Positions 53,029-61,894 are shown, counted from the first letter of the stretch. The stretch: 64,000 nt of DNA from Sphingobium sp. AS12 (GCF_019097845.1 NZ_JAHRGM010000046.1:248001-312000), one strand, 5' to 3'. Notes: generated by a model from the letters alone, not told the origin. A program made the numbers and translations.

Positions 53029-53132
53029 GCGCGTTTCCCTTGTTTGGCGTCTGACGGAAGCGGATTCGCCGCGGAGCCATCTCGTGGAAACCGGGCGTCC
53101 GCAGGCGGATGTTATAGCAGTCGCGCGAGGAT

Positions 53133-53158
53133 TTCGCCGCCGCCGCCTCTCGGGTTAC
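53133..53158 (-). promoter_or_regulatory. SigF-type promoter for yghU
   Basis: GTAACC-N16-CGAA on the minus strand, 105 bases before the yghU start. Confidence 0.75.
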
Positions 53159-53229
53159 AAATGATCGGCAATTTGCGTGACGGCAACGGGCGGCATTCCG
53201 CTCGGTCGAGGCGCGCTCGCACCCGGCCT

Positions 53230-53255
53230 GTAACCCACTATCTCGTCCGGGCGTA
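53230..53255 (+). promoter_or_regulatory. SigF-type promoter for the DipZ-like gene
   Basis: GTAACC-N16-CGTA, one mismatch in the -10 box, 40 bases before the GTG start. Confidence 0.65.
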
Positions 53256-53294
53256 TGGCCTTGTAGGCGCCACACAAGGAAAGTCTGCCGCGAC

Positions 53295-55001
53295 GTGCTT
53301 CTGATCCTCCTTGCTTTTGCCGGCGGCGCGCTGACCATTCTCAGCCCGTGCATCCTTCCGGTCCTGCCCTTCGTCTTCGCACGCGCAGACAAGCCGTTCC
53401 TCCGAAACGGCCTGCCGATGCTGGCGGGGATGACGCTGATGTTCGCCGCGGTCGCGACGCTGGCCGCGCTCGGCGGCGGCTGGGTGGTTGCCGCGAACCA
53501 ATATGGCCGCGCCGCCGCGCTGCTGCTGCTTGCGGGCTTCGGCGTCACGCTGCTGTTTCCGGCGCTGGCGGATCGGCTGACGCGGCCGATCGTCGCTTTG
53601 GGTGATCGCCTGTCGCGTAACGCCGGCGAGGCGTCGGGCTTTCTGCCTTCGGCGCTGCTCGGGATTGCGACCGGCCTGCTGTGGGCGCCCTGCGCCGGGC
53701 CGATCCTCGGTATCATCCTGACCGGGGCCGTGCTCCAAGGGCCTGGCACGACGACGACATTCCTCTTGTTCGCCTATGCTGCCGGAGCGGCGGCGTCCCT
53801 GGCGTTGGCGTTGCTGGTCGGCGGCCGGCTTTTCCGGGCCATGAAGCGGTCGCTGGGGGTTGGCGAATGGATTCGGCGTGCGGCAGGCGGGGCAGTGCTG
53901 CTCGCCGTGGTGGCGATCGCGCTCGGGCTGGACACCGGCTTCCTGTCCCGCGTGTCGCTAGCCGGCACGACATCCATCGAGGAACGGCTGCTCGGCGCTT
54001 TTCAAATGAATTCAGCACCCGAGAAGAAGAACGAAGACCTTGCTGTCGAGGGAAGGATGCCGCCACTGTCCGGTGCCGTGACCTGGCTCAATTCCGGCCC
54101 GCTCACGGCCGAAGCGTTGCAGGGAAAGGTCGTGGTCATCGACTTCTGGACCTATTCCTGCATCAACTGCCTGCGCTCCTTGCCCTATGTCCGAGCCTGG
54201 GCGCAAAAATATCGGGATCAGGGCCTCGTGGTCATCGGGGTCCATACGCCCGAATTCGCTTTCGAGCATGATGTCACGAATGTTCAAAAGGCGCTCCGTG
54301 ATCTCGGCATCACCTATCCGGTCGCGGTCGACAACAACTATGCGATCTGGCGCGCGTTCAACAATCACTTCTGGCCGGCCCATTATTTCATCGACGCCCG
54401 AGGGCGCGTCCGTCACCACCATTTCGGTGAAGGCGACTATGTGGGCTCCGAGCGAGTGATCCAGAAGCTGCTGACGGAAGCGCGCGCCGGCTTCGCTTCG
54501 AGCGAGACGGTCCAGGTCAGCGGAACCGGCGCGGAAGCTGCAGCCGCACGCGGCGATGTCCGGTCGCCGGAAACCTATGTCGGCTATGCGCGTGGTGAAC
54601 GCTTCGCGTCGAACGGCGGGATAATCAAGGACCGAAACGCGACCTACCGACATGGCGCCTTGTCGCTCAATAAGTGGGCGCTGGCCGGCGACTGGACCGT
54701 CGGCGGCGAGCACGCGATACTCGCGAAGCCTGGCGGCAGGATCGCCTATCGCTTTCATGCGCGTGACCTGCACCTCGTCCTGGGCGCCTCGAATGGAAAG
54801 CCGGTTCGCTTCCGCGTGACGATCGACGGGAAAGCGCCGGACAAGGATCGCGGCGTCGATATTGATGCAGCGGGCAATGGCATCGTCACCGGCGAACGCC
54901 TCTACCAGCTCGTGCGCCAGAACGGGCCGATCCGGGATCGCACCTTCGAGATCGAATTTCTGGACGCCGGTGTTCGGGCTTTCGCCTTCACGTTCGGCTA
55001 A
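53295..55001 (+). CDS. DipZ-like CcdA-thioredoxin fusion
   Basis: 568 residues. Six-helix CcdA domain with redox Cys in ILSPCILPVLPF and WAPCAGPILG (about 1-220). A periplasmic thioredoxin domain has FWTYSCINCLRSLPYV near 285 and a C-terminal beta-sandwich ends FTFG. It carries electrons across the membrane to a peroxide or methionine-sulfoxide repair partner, which suits the msrA and peroxiredoxin in the same regulon. GTG start. Confidence 0.9.
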   Translation: MLLILLAFAGGALTILSPCILPVLPFVFARADKPFLRNGLPMLAGMTLMFAAVATLAALGGGWVVAANQYGRAAALLLLAGFGVTLLFPALADRLTRPIVALGDRLSRNAGEASGFLPSALLGIATGLLWAPCAGPILGIILTGAVLQGPGTTTTFLLFAYAAGAAASLALALLVGGRLFRAMKRSLGVGEWIRRAAGGAVLLAVVAIALGLDTGFLSRVSLAGTTSIEERLLGAFQMNSAPEKKNEDLAVEGRMPPLSGAVTWLNSGPLTAEALQGKVVVIDFWTYSCINCLRSLPYVRAWAQKYRDQGLVVIGVHTPEFAFEHDVTNVQKALRDLGITYPVAVDNNYAIWRAFNNHFWPAHYFIDARGRVRHHHFGEGDYVGSERVIQKLLTEARAGFASSETVQVSGTGAEAAAARGDVRSPETYVGYARGERFASNGGIIKDRNATYRHGALSLNKWALAGDWTVGGEHAILAKPGGRIAYRFHARDLHLVLGASNGKPVRFRVTIDGKAPDKDRGVDIDAAGNGIVTGERLYQLVRQNGPIRDRTFEIEFLDAGVRAFAFTFG

Positions 55002-55085
55002 GCGATCAATCGCCGTTCCGCCCGGCATTGCCCCGCTCAAAAGGCGGAAGGCCGCATTCGGCGGCGCGGTGTCCGGTGCAGCCGT

Positions 55086-55111
55086 GTAACCAAAGGATGT
55101 TGGCCATCGAA
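55086..55111 (+). promoter_or_regulatory. SigF-type promoter for the Met-rich lipoprotein
   Basis: GTAACC-N16-CGAA, 35 bases before the start codon. Confidence 0.8.
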
Positions 55112-55145
55112 AGGTCAAGCGGATCATCACCGAAGGAGCGATTTC

Positions 55146-55421
55146 ATGACGCGTACGCACAAGCCTCTTTTCATCGCGCTGAGCGTTTCGGCCGCCTTGC
55201 TCGTTACCGCATGCGGCGGCAATGCCCCCGATGGCAATGACGACGCCATGTCCGCCAACGAAGCGACGGGAAGCATGGCCGAGGGAGTCGGCGCCATGTC
55301 CGACACGAACGCGATGATGGAAGGCCCGGAGAGCGCCGCGGTGAAGGAAGGGACCGAAAATGACGCGATGTCATCGGACGGGAAAATGGCGTCAAACAGC
55401 ATGATGCCCATGGGACAATGA
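55146..55421 (+). CDS. Met-rich small lipoprotein
   Basis: 91 residues. Lipobox LVTAC with lipidated Cys at 23. The mature part contains about 12 Met among acidic residues (MSANEATGSMAEG, DTNAMMEGP, SNSMMPMGQ) and no other Cys. Met-rich acidic stretches bind Cu(I) in several copper proteins, so a copper-buffering role is a reasonable guess. No family recognised. Confidence 0.7.
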   Translation: MTRTHKPLFIALSVSAALLVTACGGNAPDGNDDAMSANEATGSMAEGVGAMSDTNAMMEGPESAAVKEGTENDAMSSDGKMASNSMMPMGQ

Positions 55422-55481
55422 AGCTTTTTCCCGATGGGTGCCTGTTCTGGTGTTCTCGTTCGACCCATCGCGCTCCCGCGG

Positions 55482-56711
55482 TCACGCCGCGCGATCATCG
55501 ATGGGCCGAAAGTGCGGCCGGGCCAGGAGTCGCCAGAGCCGCTCGAGCGGTCCATGATAGTGGGTCGCCAACCACGGTTTGGACCAGAGCATCGCGAGAA
55601 GCGCTGCCAGGAGCGGAAAGACATAGGCCTCGGCGCGACCGATGCGGCCGTAAAGACCGAGGCCCCACCCGTAAAAGGCAAAACCGAATAGCAGGCTCGT
55701 ACCGAGATAGTTTGTGAGCGAGGCCCGGCCGACGGCGGCGATCCGTTCATACCAGGCCCTATGTGCGATCCGCTGGATCAGGAGAATCAGCGCGGCCACC
55801 CATCCCAACACCATAACCATGTCGAACGGGGTCGACCAGACCAGGGCATTGGCACCGACGATGATGGCGGCGAAGCCGCTGGCGAAGGCCCAACACGCCA
55901 GCAAGGCCAGCGGGACGCCGCCCAGGACAAACCCGCCGAGCGCCCAGCGGTGATAGCGCGCGCGGGACCAGGTGCCGGTCAGAAAACCGGTGCGCAGCAT
56001 GACGACGCCAGTGAGCATGCCTGCCAGCGTTATCGGCAGGTAGGCGAGCAGCCCCAATAGCGGTGCCGAAAAATTGGTGAGCCGCCGCGCAAGAAGAGGC
56101 CAATATTCGCCCCGATAGAGGGCAAGCTGGGCCTCGATCATATCGGGGTCCGAACCGAACATCCGTTCGGGCACTGCGAGCAATCTGGCTTCCGCGGGAT
56201 GTGCTTTTACATAGGCATAGGCATAGGCATTGAGCCAATTGACCCCGACATAGCCGAGCGCCGCCATATGGATCGCGGCGAGCAATGCGATCCACAGCAT
56301 CAAGTTGCCAGGCGACGACCTGCGGAACAACGGCAGCAACAGTCCGGTGACGGCATACAGGCGCAGAACATCGTTGGCCGCGACCAGGATGCCGTGGAAC
56401 AGGCCGAACATAAGCAGCCAGGCCATTCGCGAAACATGGGCTCGGACAGCACCGTTTGCGCCTGCCCTTTCCATGGCGAGCATCGCCCCCGCGCCGAAGA
56501 GAGCCAGGAACAGGCCGCGCATCTTGTCTTCGATAAAGACGAAGCTCAGCGCCCAGAGGACAAGATCGGTCATGCCCGTTCCACCCCAGACGCGCGGATT
56601 GTAGTAGGCTGCGCCAGGCATCGAGAAAAAGAAGACGTTCATGAACCCGATGCCCATGACCGCGAAGCCGCGAATCCCGTCCAGCTCCCGGCAACGCTCC
56701 GTTTCGGGCAT
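55482..56711 (-). CDS. DUF418-family membrane protein
   Basis: 409 residues with about ten helices. Typical start (RELDGIRGFAVMGIGFMNVFFF), FIEDKMRGLFLALFGAGAMLAMER, and the C-terminal DUF418 end (AVGRASLTNYLGTSLLFGFAFYGWGLGLYG). The function of the family is unknown. Last gene of the bufA1 operon. The start at 56711 is eight bases after the previous stop. Confidence 0.9.
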   Translation of the reverse strand: MPETERCRELDGIRGFAVMGIGFMNVFFFSMPGAAYYNPRVWGGTGMTDLVLWALSFVFIEDKMRGLFLALFGAGAMLAMERAGANGAVRAHVSRMAWLLMFGLFHGILVAANDVLRLYAVTGLLLPLFRRSSPGNLMLWIALLAAIHMAALGYVGVNWLNAYAYAYVKAHPAEARLLAVPERMFGSDPDMIEAQLALYRGEYWPLLARRLTNFSAPLLGLLAYLPITLAGMLTGVVMLRTGFLTGTWSRARYHRWALGGFVLGGVPLALLACWAFASGFAAIIVGANALVWSTPFDMVMVLGWVAALILLIQRIAHRAWYERIAAVGRASLTNYLGTSLLFGFAFYGWGLGLYGRIGRAEAYVFPLLAALLAMLWSKPWLATHYHGPLERLWRLLARPHFRPIDDRAA

Positions 56712-56719
56712 CGGCGCCC

Positions 56720-57124
56720 TCAATGCCGGTCGCGAGCCGCTTGGCGGCGGGCCAAAGTGGTCAGGATTGCGCCGGCAAGAAATATGGTGGGCGGCACGAA
56801 GCCACGCACCGGATCGACGTAGCCCGGCAGCACGACGACCACGATCCATATCGTATCGGCCCAGCCCGCCACGCACAGAGTGAGCCAATAGCCGGCCTGG
56901 TCATTGCGCCAGTTGCGCCACAATGCGACGCCGATGACGAACAGCGAGATGGTCGGCATATAGCCGGCGAGTTGAAACATGCGTCCCTGCGTCAGCCCTT
57001 CCTGGACAGTGCCGAGCCGCCAAATGTCGAACGCGACCTTGCAGTGGAACAGACCCCAGGCCGCGTAGCACAGCGCCCCAAGCCGGGCCGCGAGGATGCC
57101 GGCATGCGGATCAGTCGGCGGCAT
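56720..57124 (-). CDS. Small polytopic membrane protein
   Basis: 134 residues with four hydrophobic segments ([67 protein letters not shown]). Not recognised. It overlaps the DoxX gene by 14 bases and is part of the bufferin operon. Confidence 0.8.
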   Translation of the reverse strand: MPPTDPHAGILAARLGALCYAAWGLFHCKVAFDIWRLGTVQEGLTQGRMFQLAGYMPTISLFVIGVALWRNWRNDQAGYWLTLCVAGWADTIWIVVVVLPGYVDPVRGFVPPTIFLAGAILTTLARRQAARDRH

Positions 57125-57578
57125 AGTCCTTCTCCTTGCGGTTTTGGGCCGGATCGACTCGAAGCAAGTGATCGAGCGACAGACGCCCGCCACCCCGGAA
57201 CAGAATCGGCAACAGCAGCCCCGCCCAGCTCAAATGCGTCGGCCAGGCGTCGGGATAGACGAAGATCTCGATCACTGCCGTCATGCCGAGCAGGCCGAGC
57301 GCGCCGACGCGGCTGAACAGGCCGAAAACGAGCAGGAATGGAAAGAGATGCTCGGAGTAAGTCGCCAGATGGGCCGCGATATGCGGCGGGATCAGCGGTA
57401 GCTGATACTCCGTCTCGAATAGCGCATAGGTGCTGTCGGTAATGTGCAGCAAGCCGTCGACCTTGGTGCGGCCCGACTGGAAGAATATCGCGGCAACGCC
57501 GACGCGCGCGACGAACAGCAGGATCGATCCAGGCAGCCGATCGAGCCAGGCGCCAACGCTCGCATAGGCATTCATCAT
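57111..57578 (-). CDS. DoxX-family membrane protein (BufD-like)
   Basis: 155 residues with four helices: [54 protein letters not shown]. DoxX proteins commonly close bufferin operons. It overlaps BufC1 by four bases. Its exact role is unknown; an association with thiol or metal handling at the membrane is assumed for the family. Confidence 0.9.
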   Translation of the reverse strand: MMNAYASVGAWLDRLPGSILLFVARVGVAAIFFQSGRTKVDGLLHITDSTYALFETEYQLPLIPPHIAAHLATYSEHLFPFLLVFGLFSRVGALGLLGMTAVIEIFVYPDAWPTHLSWAGLLLPILFRGGGRLSLDHLLRVDPAQNRKEKDYAAD

Positions 57579-58306
57579 CTCTCTCCCTGTCGATGCTGGG
57601 CGGCAAAGGCGCCGGCGGCGAGAAGCCCGGCCAGGATCACGGCGACGTCCCCGCCCGCGTCGGCCGCATTGGCAGCGGCGGCGGCAAGCGATCCGCCGCC
57701 AAGAAAAGCTTGGGCCGGCGCGTCAATCGGGCGCACCTCCACGGCATCCGCCAGGCGAGTGACAAGCACCATTTCCGGCGCCCAGACGATCGTGTCGAAG
57801 GCGTCCGCCGGGGCATCGGCCTGATGCGCGCGCCACAGGCTCGCCGCGGGCGCCGCAAGGCAGGCGACGCGGGTGGCGGGGTGCCAGCAGAGCGGTGCGT
57901 CAGGATCGAATCCGGCGACGAGCGCATCGGGATCGAGTGCAGGCGCGTCGGCGGCGAACAGAGCTTCGGTTACGAGCCTTTCGACGCGCGCGACCGCAGC
58001 CAGATAAGGGGCGGTGACGAACGGCACCCAAGCATCAACGAAAGCCGGGAAGCGTTCTCCATAGAGGCACAACCGGGGATCACCCGGTGGCATCACCTCG
58101 ACATAGGCGGCGGCGCAGGCGGCGAAGGCGTCGTTGCCCACCAATGCCGCCAGCACCGGATAGTTGGCAAAAAGCGCATCGCGCACGGCCTTGGTCGCGG
58201 TGTTTCGATGCACTGCGAGTGCTCGCCGCAGCGCCGTGTCGGCCATTGCCGACGGCGCCGCGAGCATCGCTCCGAATGCCTGCTGAAAAGACTGGGCATC
58301 AGGCAT
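57575..58306 (-). CDS. BufC-like protein (DUF2063), copy 1
   Basis: 243 residues: [65 protein letters not shown] is the DUF2063 domain. The rest is Ala-rich. It is the partner of the MNIO enzyme encoded just before it (8-base overlap) and probably presents the precursor. Confidence 0.9.
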   Translation of the reverse strand: MPDAQSFQQAFGAMLAAPSAMADTALRRALAVHRNTATKAVRDALFANYPVLAALVGNDAFAACAAAYVEVMPPGDPRLCLYGERFPAFVDAWVPFVTAPYLAAVARVERLVTEALFAADAPALDPDALVAGFDPDAPLCWHPATRVACLAAPAASLWRAHQADAPADAFDTIVWAPEMVLVTRLADAVEVRPIDAPAQAFLGGGSLAAAAANAADAGGDVAVILAGLLAAGAFAAQHRQGER

Positions 58307-59135
58307 GGGCCGGCGCTCGCCGCGCGATGAGGTGATGCGCCATGTCGCGTTCGCGCATCAGATCGGCGAAAGGCGGGATTTCGTCGTCGCGCTCGATCAG
58401 GGTCGGGCGTGGGCCGATACGGTCGATCAGCCGCTCGTAGAGCCTCCACACCGGATCGGCGATCGGCGCATCATGGCTGTCGATCAGCAATTCGCCGGCG
58501 GCGCCTGGATCGGCCCGATGGCCGGCCAGATGAATTTCTCCCACAATCTCGCCGACGATCGCGTCGATCCGCGCCTCGGCGGAGAAATGCAGGTTGAACG
58601 CGCTCACGAAGATGTTGTTGATGTCGACGAGCAGCCCGCAACCCGTGCGCCGCGTCAACTCGGCCAGGAATGTCGCCTCGTCAAACTCGTGGCCTGGCAG
58701 GTCGATATAGAGGGACGGATTTTCCACCATGATCGCGCGCGTCAACGCATCCTGCACTCGCGCGACATTGCCAGCCACGATGTCCAGCGCTTCCCGCGTG
58801 CGGGGGAAAGGCAGGAAATCGCTATAATGGACGCCTCCCCATTTCTGCCATGCGAGATGGTCGGAGATGGCGGCCGGACGCACGCGCTCGGCCAGGATTC
58901 GAAGCCTGCGGAGATGGTCCGCTGGTGGCGGCGCGACCGACGCCAGCGACAAGCCGACGCCGTGGAGGGAGATGGGAAAGCGGTCGGCCAGCGCGGACAG
59001 CGCGGCAAGGCGTGGCCCGCCTTCCACCATATAATTCTCGGCATGGACTTCGAACCACAAGCCGGGGCTTCGCGCGGTGAGCGCATCGTCGAGATGTTCG
59101 AGCTTGAAGCCCAGGCCTGCGGTCATCATGGTCAT
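58299..59135 (-). CDS. BufB MNIO enzyme (DUF692), copy 1
   Basis: 278 residues. Metal-ligand motifs FEVHAENYMVEGG, LHGVGLSLA, ISDHLAWQ, MVENPSLYI, LLVDINNIFV, HLAGHRADPG and LIDSHDAPIADPV. Iron-dependent peptide-modifying oxidase that, in studied bufferins, converts Cys of the precursor to thiooxazole to bind copper. The ATG at 59135 starts nine bases after the BufA1 stop. Confidence 0.95.
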   Translation of the reverse strand: MTMMTAGLGFKLEHLDDALTARSPGLWFEVHAENYMVEGGPRLAALSALADRFPISLHGVGLSLASVAPPPADHLRRLRILAERVRPAAISDHLAWQKWGGVHYSDFLPFPRTREALDIVAGNVARVQDALTRAIMVENPSLYIDLPGHEFDEATFLAELTRRTGCGLLVDINNIFVSAFNLHFSAEARIDAIVGEIVGEIHLAGHRADPGAAGELLIDSHDAPIADPVWRLYERLIDRIGPRPTLIERDDEIPPFADLMRERDMAHHLIARRAPAHA

Positions 59136-59143
59136 GGCTCGTC

Positions 59144-59425
59144 TCAGGCTTTCGGCGTCAGCGATCCGAAGCCCTTGGGCGTCTTGATCTTGGCGCAGGT
59201 GCCGGCCGGGACGAGCTTCCAGGCGTTGCCCTGGTAGTCGACCTTGGACGTGCCGGCGCAGCTCGTCCCCGCGCCGGCGGCGCAATCATTCTTGCCGGCC
59301 TTGGCGACGCCATAGCATTTTTCCATCGGCTTCTTGTCTTGCGCCTGGGCAGCGGTCGCGGCGCCGGCAGCGAGCGACGCGAGCAGCAGCGCGCCAATAG
59401 CGGAAGTGGCGGAACGGGAAGTCAT
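59144..59425 (-). CDS. BufA1 bufferin precursor (DUF2282)
   Basis: 93 residues. Sec signal (to about AAQAQ) followed by a core with four Cys (37, 48, 56, 77): [39 protein letters not shown]. This is the DUF2282 pattern of copper-binding bufferins. The ATG at 59425 has AAAGGA upstream and is preferred over a TTG three codons earlier. First gene of the operon BufA1-BufB-BufC-DoxX-membrane-DUF418. Confidence 0.95.
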   Translation of the reverse strand: MTSRSATSAIGALLLASLAAGAATAAQAQDKKPMEKCYGVAKAGKNDCAAGAGTSCAGTSKVDYQGNAWKLVPAGTCAKIKTPKGFGSLTPKA

Positions 59426-59533
59426 GTTGGGCAATCCTTTCGGCGGGCCTCACATGCGGCGATCCGTTTGGGGGAGAAACGGATCGCCGCACGGTGGTCC
59501 GGGAGGCTGACGGGATCGAACCACAGTCCCCAA

Positions 59534-59559
59534 TCCGTTCGGGACGCCGCGGCGGTTAC
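59534..59559 (-). promoter_or_regulatory. SigF-type promoter for the bufA1 operon
   Basis: GTAACC-N16-CGGA on the minus strand, 109 bases before bufA1. The -10 box has one mismatch. The position and perfect -35 make it the best candidate. Confidence 0.55.
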
Positions 59560-59593
59560 AGACGGCAGGCCAACGCGGTTCGCGGACGCGGCT

Positions 59594-59619
59594 GTAACCG
59601 GCCGCTAGCGGCGCACGAA
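59594..59619 (+). promoter_or_regulatory. SigF-type promoter for bufA2
   Basis: GTAACC-N16-CGAA, 54 bases before bufA2, divergent from the bufA1 site with 34 bases between. Confidence 0.8.
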
Positions 59620-59672
59620 GTCAGGGATGCCGATTGGCAACGAAACCTCATCGACTATTCAGGAGATCGCTC

Positions 59673-59954
59673 ATGAAGACCTTCAAGACCGGCGCCGCCA
59701 TCGCTTCGGCCGCCGCCATGCTCGCGCTTTCGGGCCTCGCTTCCACTGCCCCGGCCCACGCCGCCGGCGAGAACGCCGCCAAGGTCCACTGTTACGGCAT
59801 CAATGCGTGCAAGGGCCAGTCGGACTGCAAGTCGGGTAACCACGAGTGCAAGGGGCAGAACGACTGCAAGGGCCAGGGCTTCAAGGAGCTTTCGAGCAAA
59901 GCCTGTGCGAAGCAGGGTGGCAGCACGACCCCGCCCGCCGCTCCGGCCAACTGA
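59673..59954 (+). CDS. BufA2 bufferin precursor
   Basis: 93 residues from an ATG with AGGAGA upstream. Sec signal (to about APAHA), then six Cys (40, 46, 52, 59, 65, 78) in VHCYGINACKGQSDC and NECKGQ-like repeats (HECKGQNDCKGQGF). This CKGQ repeat pattern is the BufA2 type. It is transcribed away from bufB1, so its modifying enzyme must be either BufB1 or the precursor-less BufB2 at 48.2 kb. Confidence 0.9.
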   Translation: MKTFKTGAAIASAAAMLALSGLASTAPAHAAGENAAKVHCYGINACKGQSDCKSGNHECKGQNDCKGQGFKELSSKACAKQGGSTTPPAAPAN

Positions 59955-59976
59955 TCCCGGCAACCGCCCGTCGGGT

Positions 59977-60011
59977 GAACCGCCCGGATGTTGTGGACGT
60001 CCGGGCGGTTC
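59977..60011 (+). terminator. Strong hairpin between bufA2 and the peroxiredoxin gene
   Basis: Perfect 12-base stem (GAACCGCCCGGA and its complement) with an 11-base loop, without a U-run. It probably protects or partly terminates the bufA2 message so that the precursor is made in excess over the downstream gene. Confidence 0.6.
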
Positions 60012-60033
60012 CCTGTATTTCAGGAGCAATCCG

Positions 60034-60708
60034 ATGCCCCAGACCCTTCCCGAACAGCTCGCCGCCTTCCGGCGCGATTTCGAAGCGCGCGGCGATGTGC
60101 CCGTTGCCATTCACGAAACAATGCACCGCGCGACTGCCGAACTGATTGCCTCCGGCGCCGAGGCGCGCGCGCTCAAAGTCGGGGACAAGGCACCCGACTT
60201 CGCCCTTCGCGATGCCGCTGGCGTGGAACATGCGCTCGCCGTGCTGCTTGCGTCAGGTCTACTGGTCGTGACCTTCTATCGCGGCGTTTGGTGCCCCTAT
60301 TGCAATCTCGACCTCAAGGCGATGGAGGCGGCGCGTGCCGGCATCGAATCCCTTGGTGCCCGGCTGGTCGCGATTTCTCCTCAGACCGCTCCGAACAGCC
60401 GCCGTTCCCAGCGCGAGAACGAACTCGGCTTTCCGATATTGTCCGACCCTGGCAACGCCGTTGCAGCCTCGTTCGGGCTGCGGTTCGAGTTGCCAGACTA
60501 TCTTCGCAACCTCTACGAGAATAGCTTCAAGAACGATCTGGCGGTGGTCAACGGCGACCCGAGCTGGACGCTTCCAATGCCCGCCCGTTTCGTCATCGGC
60601 CAGGATGGCACGATCTTTTACGCCGAGGTCAGCGCAGACTACACAAACCGCCCCGACCCGTCCGAACTGTTGCCCGTGTTGCGCGAAGCGCGTTCCAGTG
60701 CATTGTGA
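60034..60708 (+). CDS. AhpC/TSA-family peroxiredoxin-like protein
   Basis: 224 residues. Thioredoxin fold with FYRGVWCPYCNLDLKAME (WCPYC near 87), LVAISPQTAPNSRRSQ and VIGQDGTIFYAEVSADYTNRPDP. Resembles the AhpC/TSA-like proteins often linked to bufferins and SigF regulons. CAGGAG upstream. It shares the bufA2 promoter across a hairpin. Confidence 0.9.
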   Translation: MPQTLPEQLAAFRRDFEARGDVPVAIHETMHRATAELIASGAEARALKVGDKAPDFALRDAAGVEHALAVLLASGLLVVTFYRGVWCPYCNLDLKAMEAARAGIESLGARLVAISPQTAPNSRRSQRENELGFPILSDPGNAVAASFGLRFELPDYLRNLYENSFKNDLAVVNGDPSWTLPMPARFVIGQDGTIFYAEVSADYTNRPDPSELLPVLREARSSAL

Positions 60709-60726
60709 ACAGCGGATCGCTCCGCT

Positions 60727-61368
60727 CTACCAGCGGGCCACCGACGGAAGAATGGTGCGCGACAAAAGGATGACGAGACCGCAGCCGAGCGAATACCAGA
60801 CAGCGATATAGAACGGGTCGTCGCTCGGGCAGTGGAAGGCGAAGATAAATGCTCCCCAGGCAGCGCTCGCGGCACCGGTTGCGAGCGCACTTGCGGAGCG
60901 GTCGGTCGGTGCGCCTCGCCGCATCATAATCGCCAATGCCAGGATCGGCGGCAGCGACAGCAGCGTCATTGTGAAAAGGCATTGCAGGCCCATGCGCCAT
61001 TGGAGCCTCTCGGCCAGCCCCAGCGGGCTCGCGTTGCCGAGGTCAATGAGCCACCCAGCGGCCAGCAGCACGGCCGCGACGCCAATCCACCACCGGAAGT
61101 TCTTGCGCGGGGAGGACACCGGATCGAACGACCGCAGGGCGGTTGCGACGCCGATCGCTGCAAGCGAGGCAAGGCCGCCGACTTTCCACCAAAACGCCGC
61201 TCCATCGAGCGCGGAGGCCAAATCCGGCCGCACCGTTCCAAGCGCCGCAAAGCCGCCCAGCTCGAGCGCGGCCAGGACAGCAAGCCAGGCAACCTGACGA
61301 ACAGGGTTGTGCGGGCGAACCGGGCGAAGGTCGCCCACAAGCTCGTCGATCAGTAAGTCATTCGGCAT
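60727..61368 (-). CDS. nrsF: NrsF-family anti-sigma factor (DUF1109)
   Basis: 213 residues with six helices. N-terminal LLIDELVGDLRPVRPH, then C130 (GLQCLF) and C180 (FHCPSDDP), the paired Cys conserved in the family and proposed to sense thiol-reactive metals. It overlaps the sigF stop by 11 bases, so the sigma and anti-sigma are made together. It sequesters SigF at the membrane until stress. Confidence 0.95.
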   Translation of the reverse strand: MPNDLLIDELVGDLRPVRPHNPVRQVAWLAVLAALELGGFAALGTVRPDLASALDGAAFWWKVGGLASLAAIGVATALRSFDPVSSPRKNFRWWIGVAAVLLAAGWLIDLGNASPLGLAERLQWRMGLQCLFTMTLLSLPPILALAIMMRRGAPTDRSASALATGAASAAWGAFIFAFHCPSDDPFYIAVWYSLGCGLVILLSRTILPSVARW

Positions 61369-61894
61369 CGGTTTGCTTCTGGATCATCACCGCAAGCCGC
61401 GCCAGTCCTCGGTGAATGTTGACCTTGATGAGCGAACCCGATTGCCCGGTTCTCGCGGACGCTTCCTCGACCGAGCATCCTTCGATCTTCACAAGGCGTA
61501 TCGCTTCCGCCTGCGCGGGCTTGAGCCGGGAAAGAAGCTGTTTCAACAGCACGGCGCTGGTCACGGCGCTTTCATGATCTCCGACGGCAATGTCGTCCGA
61601 AAGTTCCTCGGACGATGTGCGGGCCATGGCACGAAGCCGGTCAATCCATTTGTATCGCGCAATTGCTGCGAGCCAGGGGCGGAAGGGACGCGCCGAATCG
61701 TAAGTGTGTCGTTTTTCGTGGATAGCGATCAGCGTGTCCTGAACGGCATCGTCCACCATCGCCGGCGGCAACCGCCGCCCGTAGAAGCGTTCGAGCCAGC
61801 CGCGCAGTTCGCCAAGGAGGCGGCGATACGCGCCGCCATGCCCTGCCTGGGCGGCCGCCATCAGTTCGCCCCAATCGTCACTCTTCGCGCTCAT
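61358..61894 (-). CDS. sigF: ECF sigma factor SigF
   Basis: 178 residues. Region 2: YGRRLPPAMVDDAVQDTLIAIHEKRHTYDSARPFRPWLAAIARYKWIDRLR. Region 4: LLSRLKPAQAEAIRLVKIEGCSVEEASARTGQSGSLIKVNIHRGLARL. The start at 61894 is preferred because the longer frame reaches the promoter region. A GTAACC-N16-CGAA site upstream suggests it activates itself. It is taken as the regulator of the 14 sites found across 41-63 kb. Confidence 0.95.
   Translation of the reverse strand: MSAKSDDWGELMAAAQAGHGGAYRRLLGELRGWLERFYGRRLPPAMVDDAVQDTLIAIHEKRHTYDSARPFRPWLAAIARYKWIDRLRAMARTSSEELSDDIAVGDHESAVTSAVLLKQLLSRLKPAQAEAIRLVKIEGCSVEEASARTGQSGSLIKVNIHRGLARLAVMIQKQTDAE

Noticed and set aside
54012..55160. 382-codon minus-strand frame opposite the DipZ-like gene
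   Set aside because: Antisense to a thioredoxin-domain protein with active-site Cys, and no independent evidence of coding.
57948..57973. GTAACC on the minus strand inside bufC1
   Set aside because: The bases at the correct spacing read CCGA, not CGNA, and the site is within a coding region of the same operon.
58305..59237. 310-codon plus-strand frame opposite bufB1
   Set aside because: Antisense shadow of the DUF692 enzyme.
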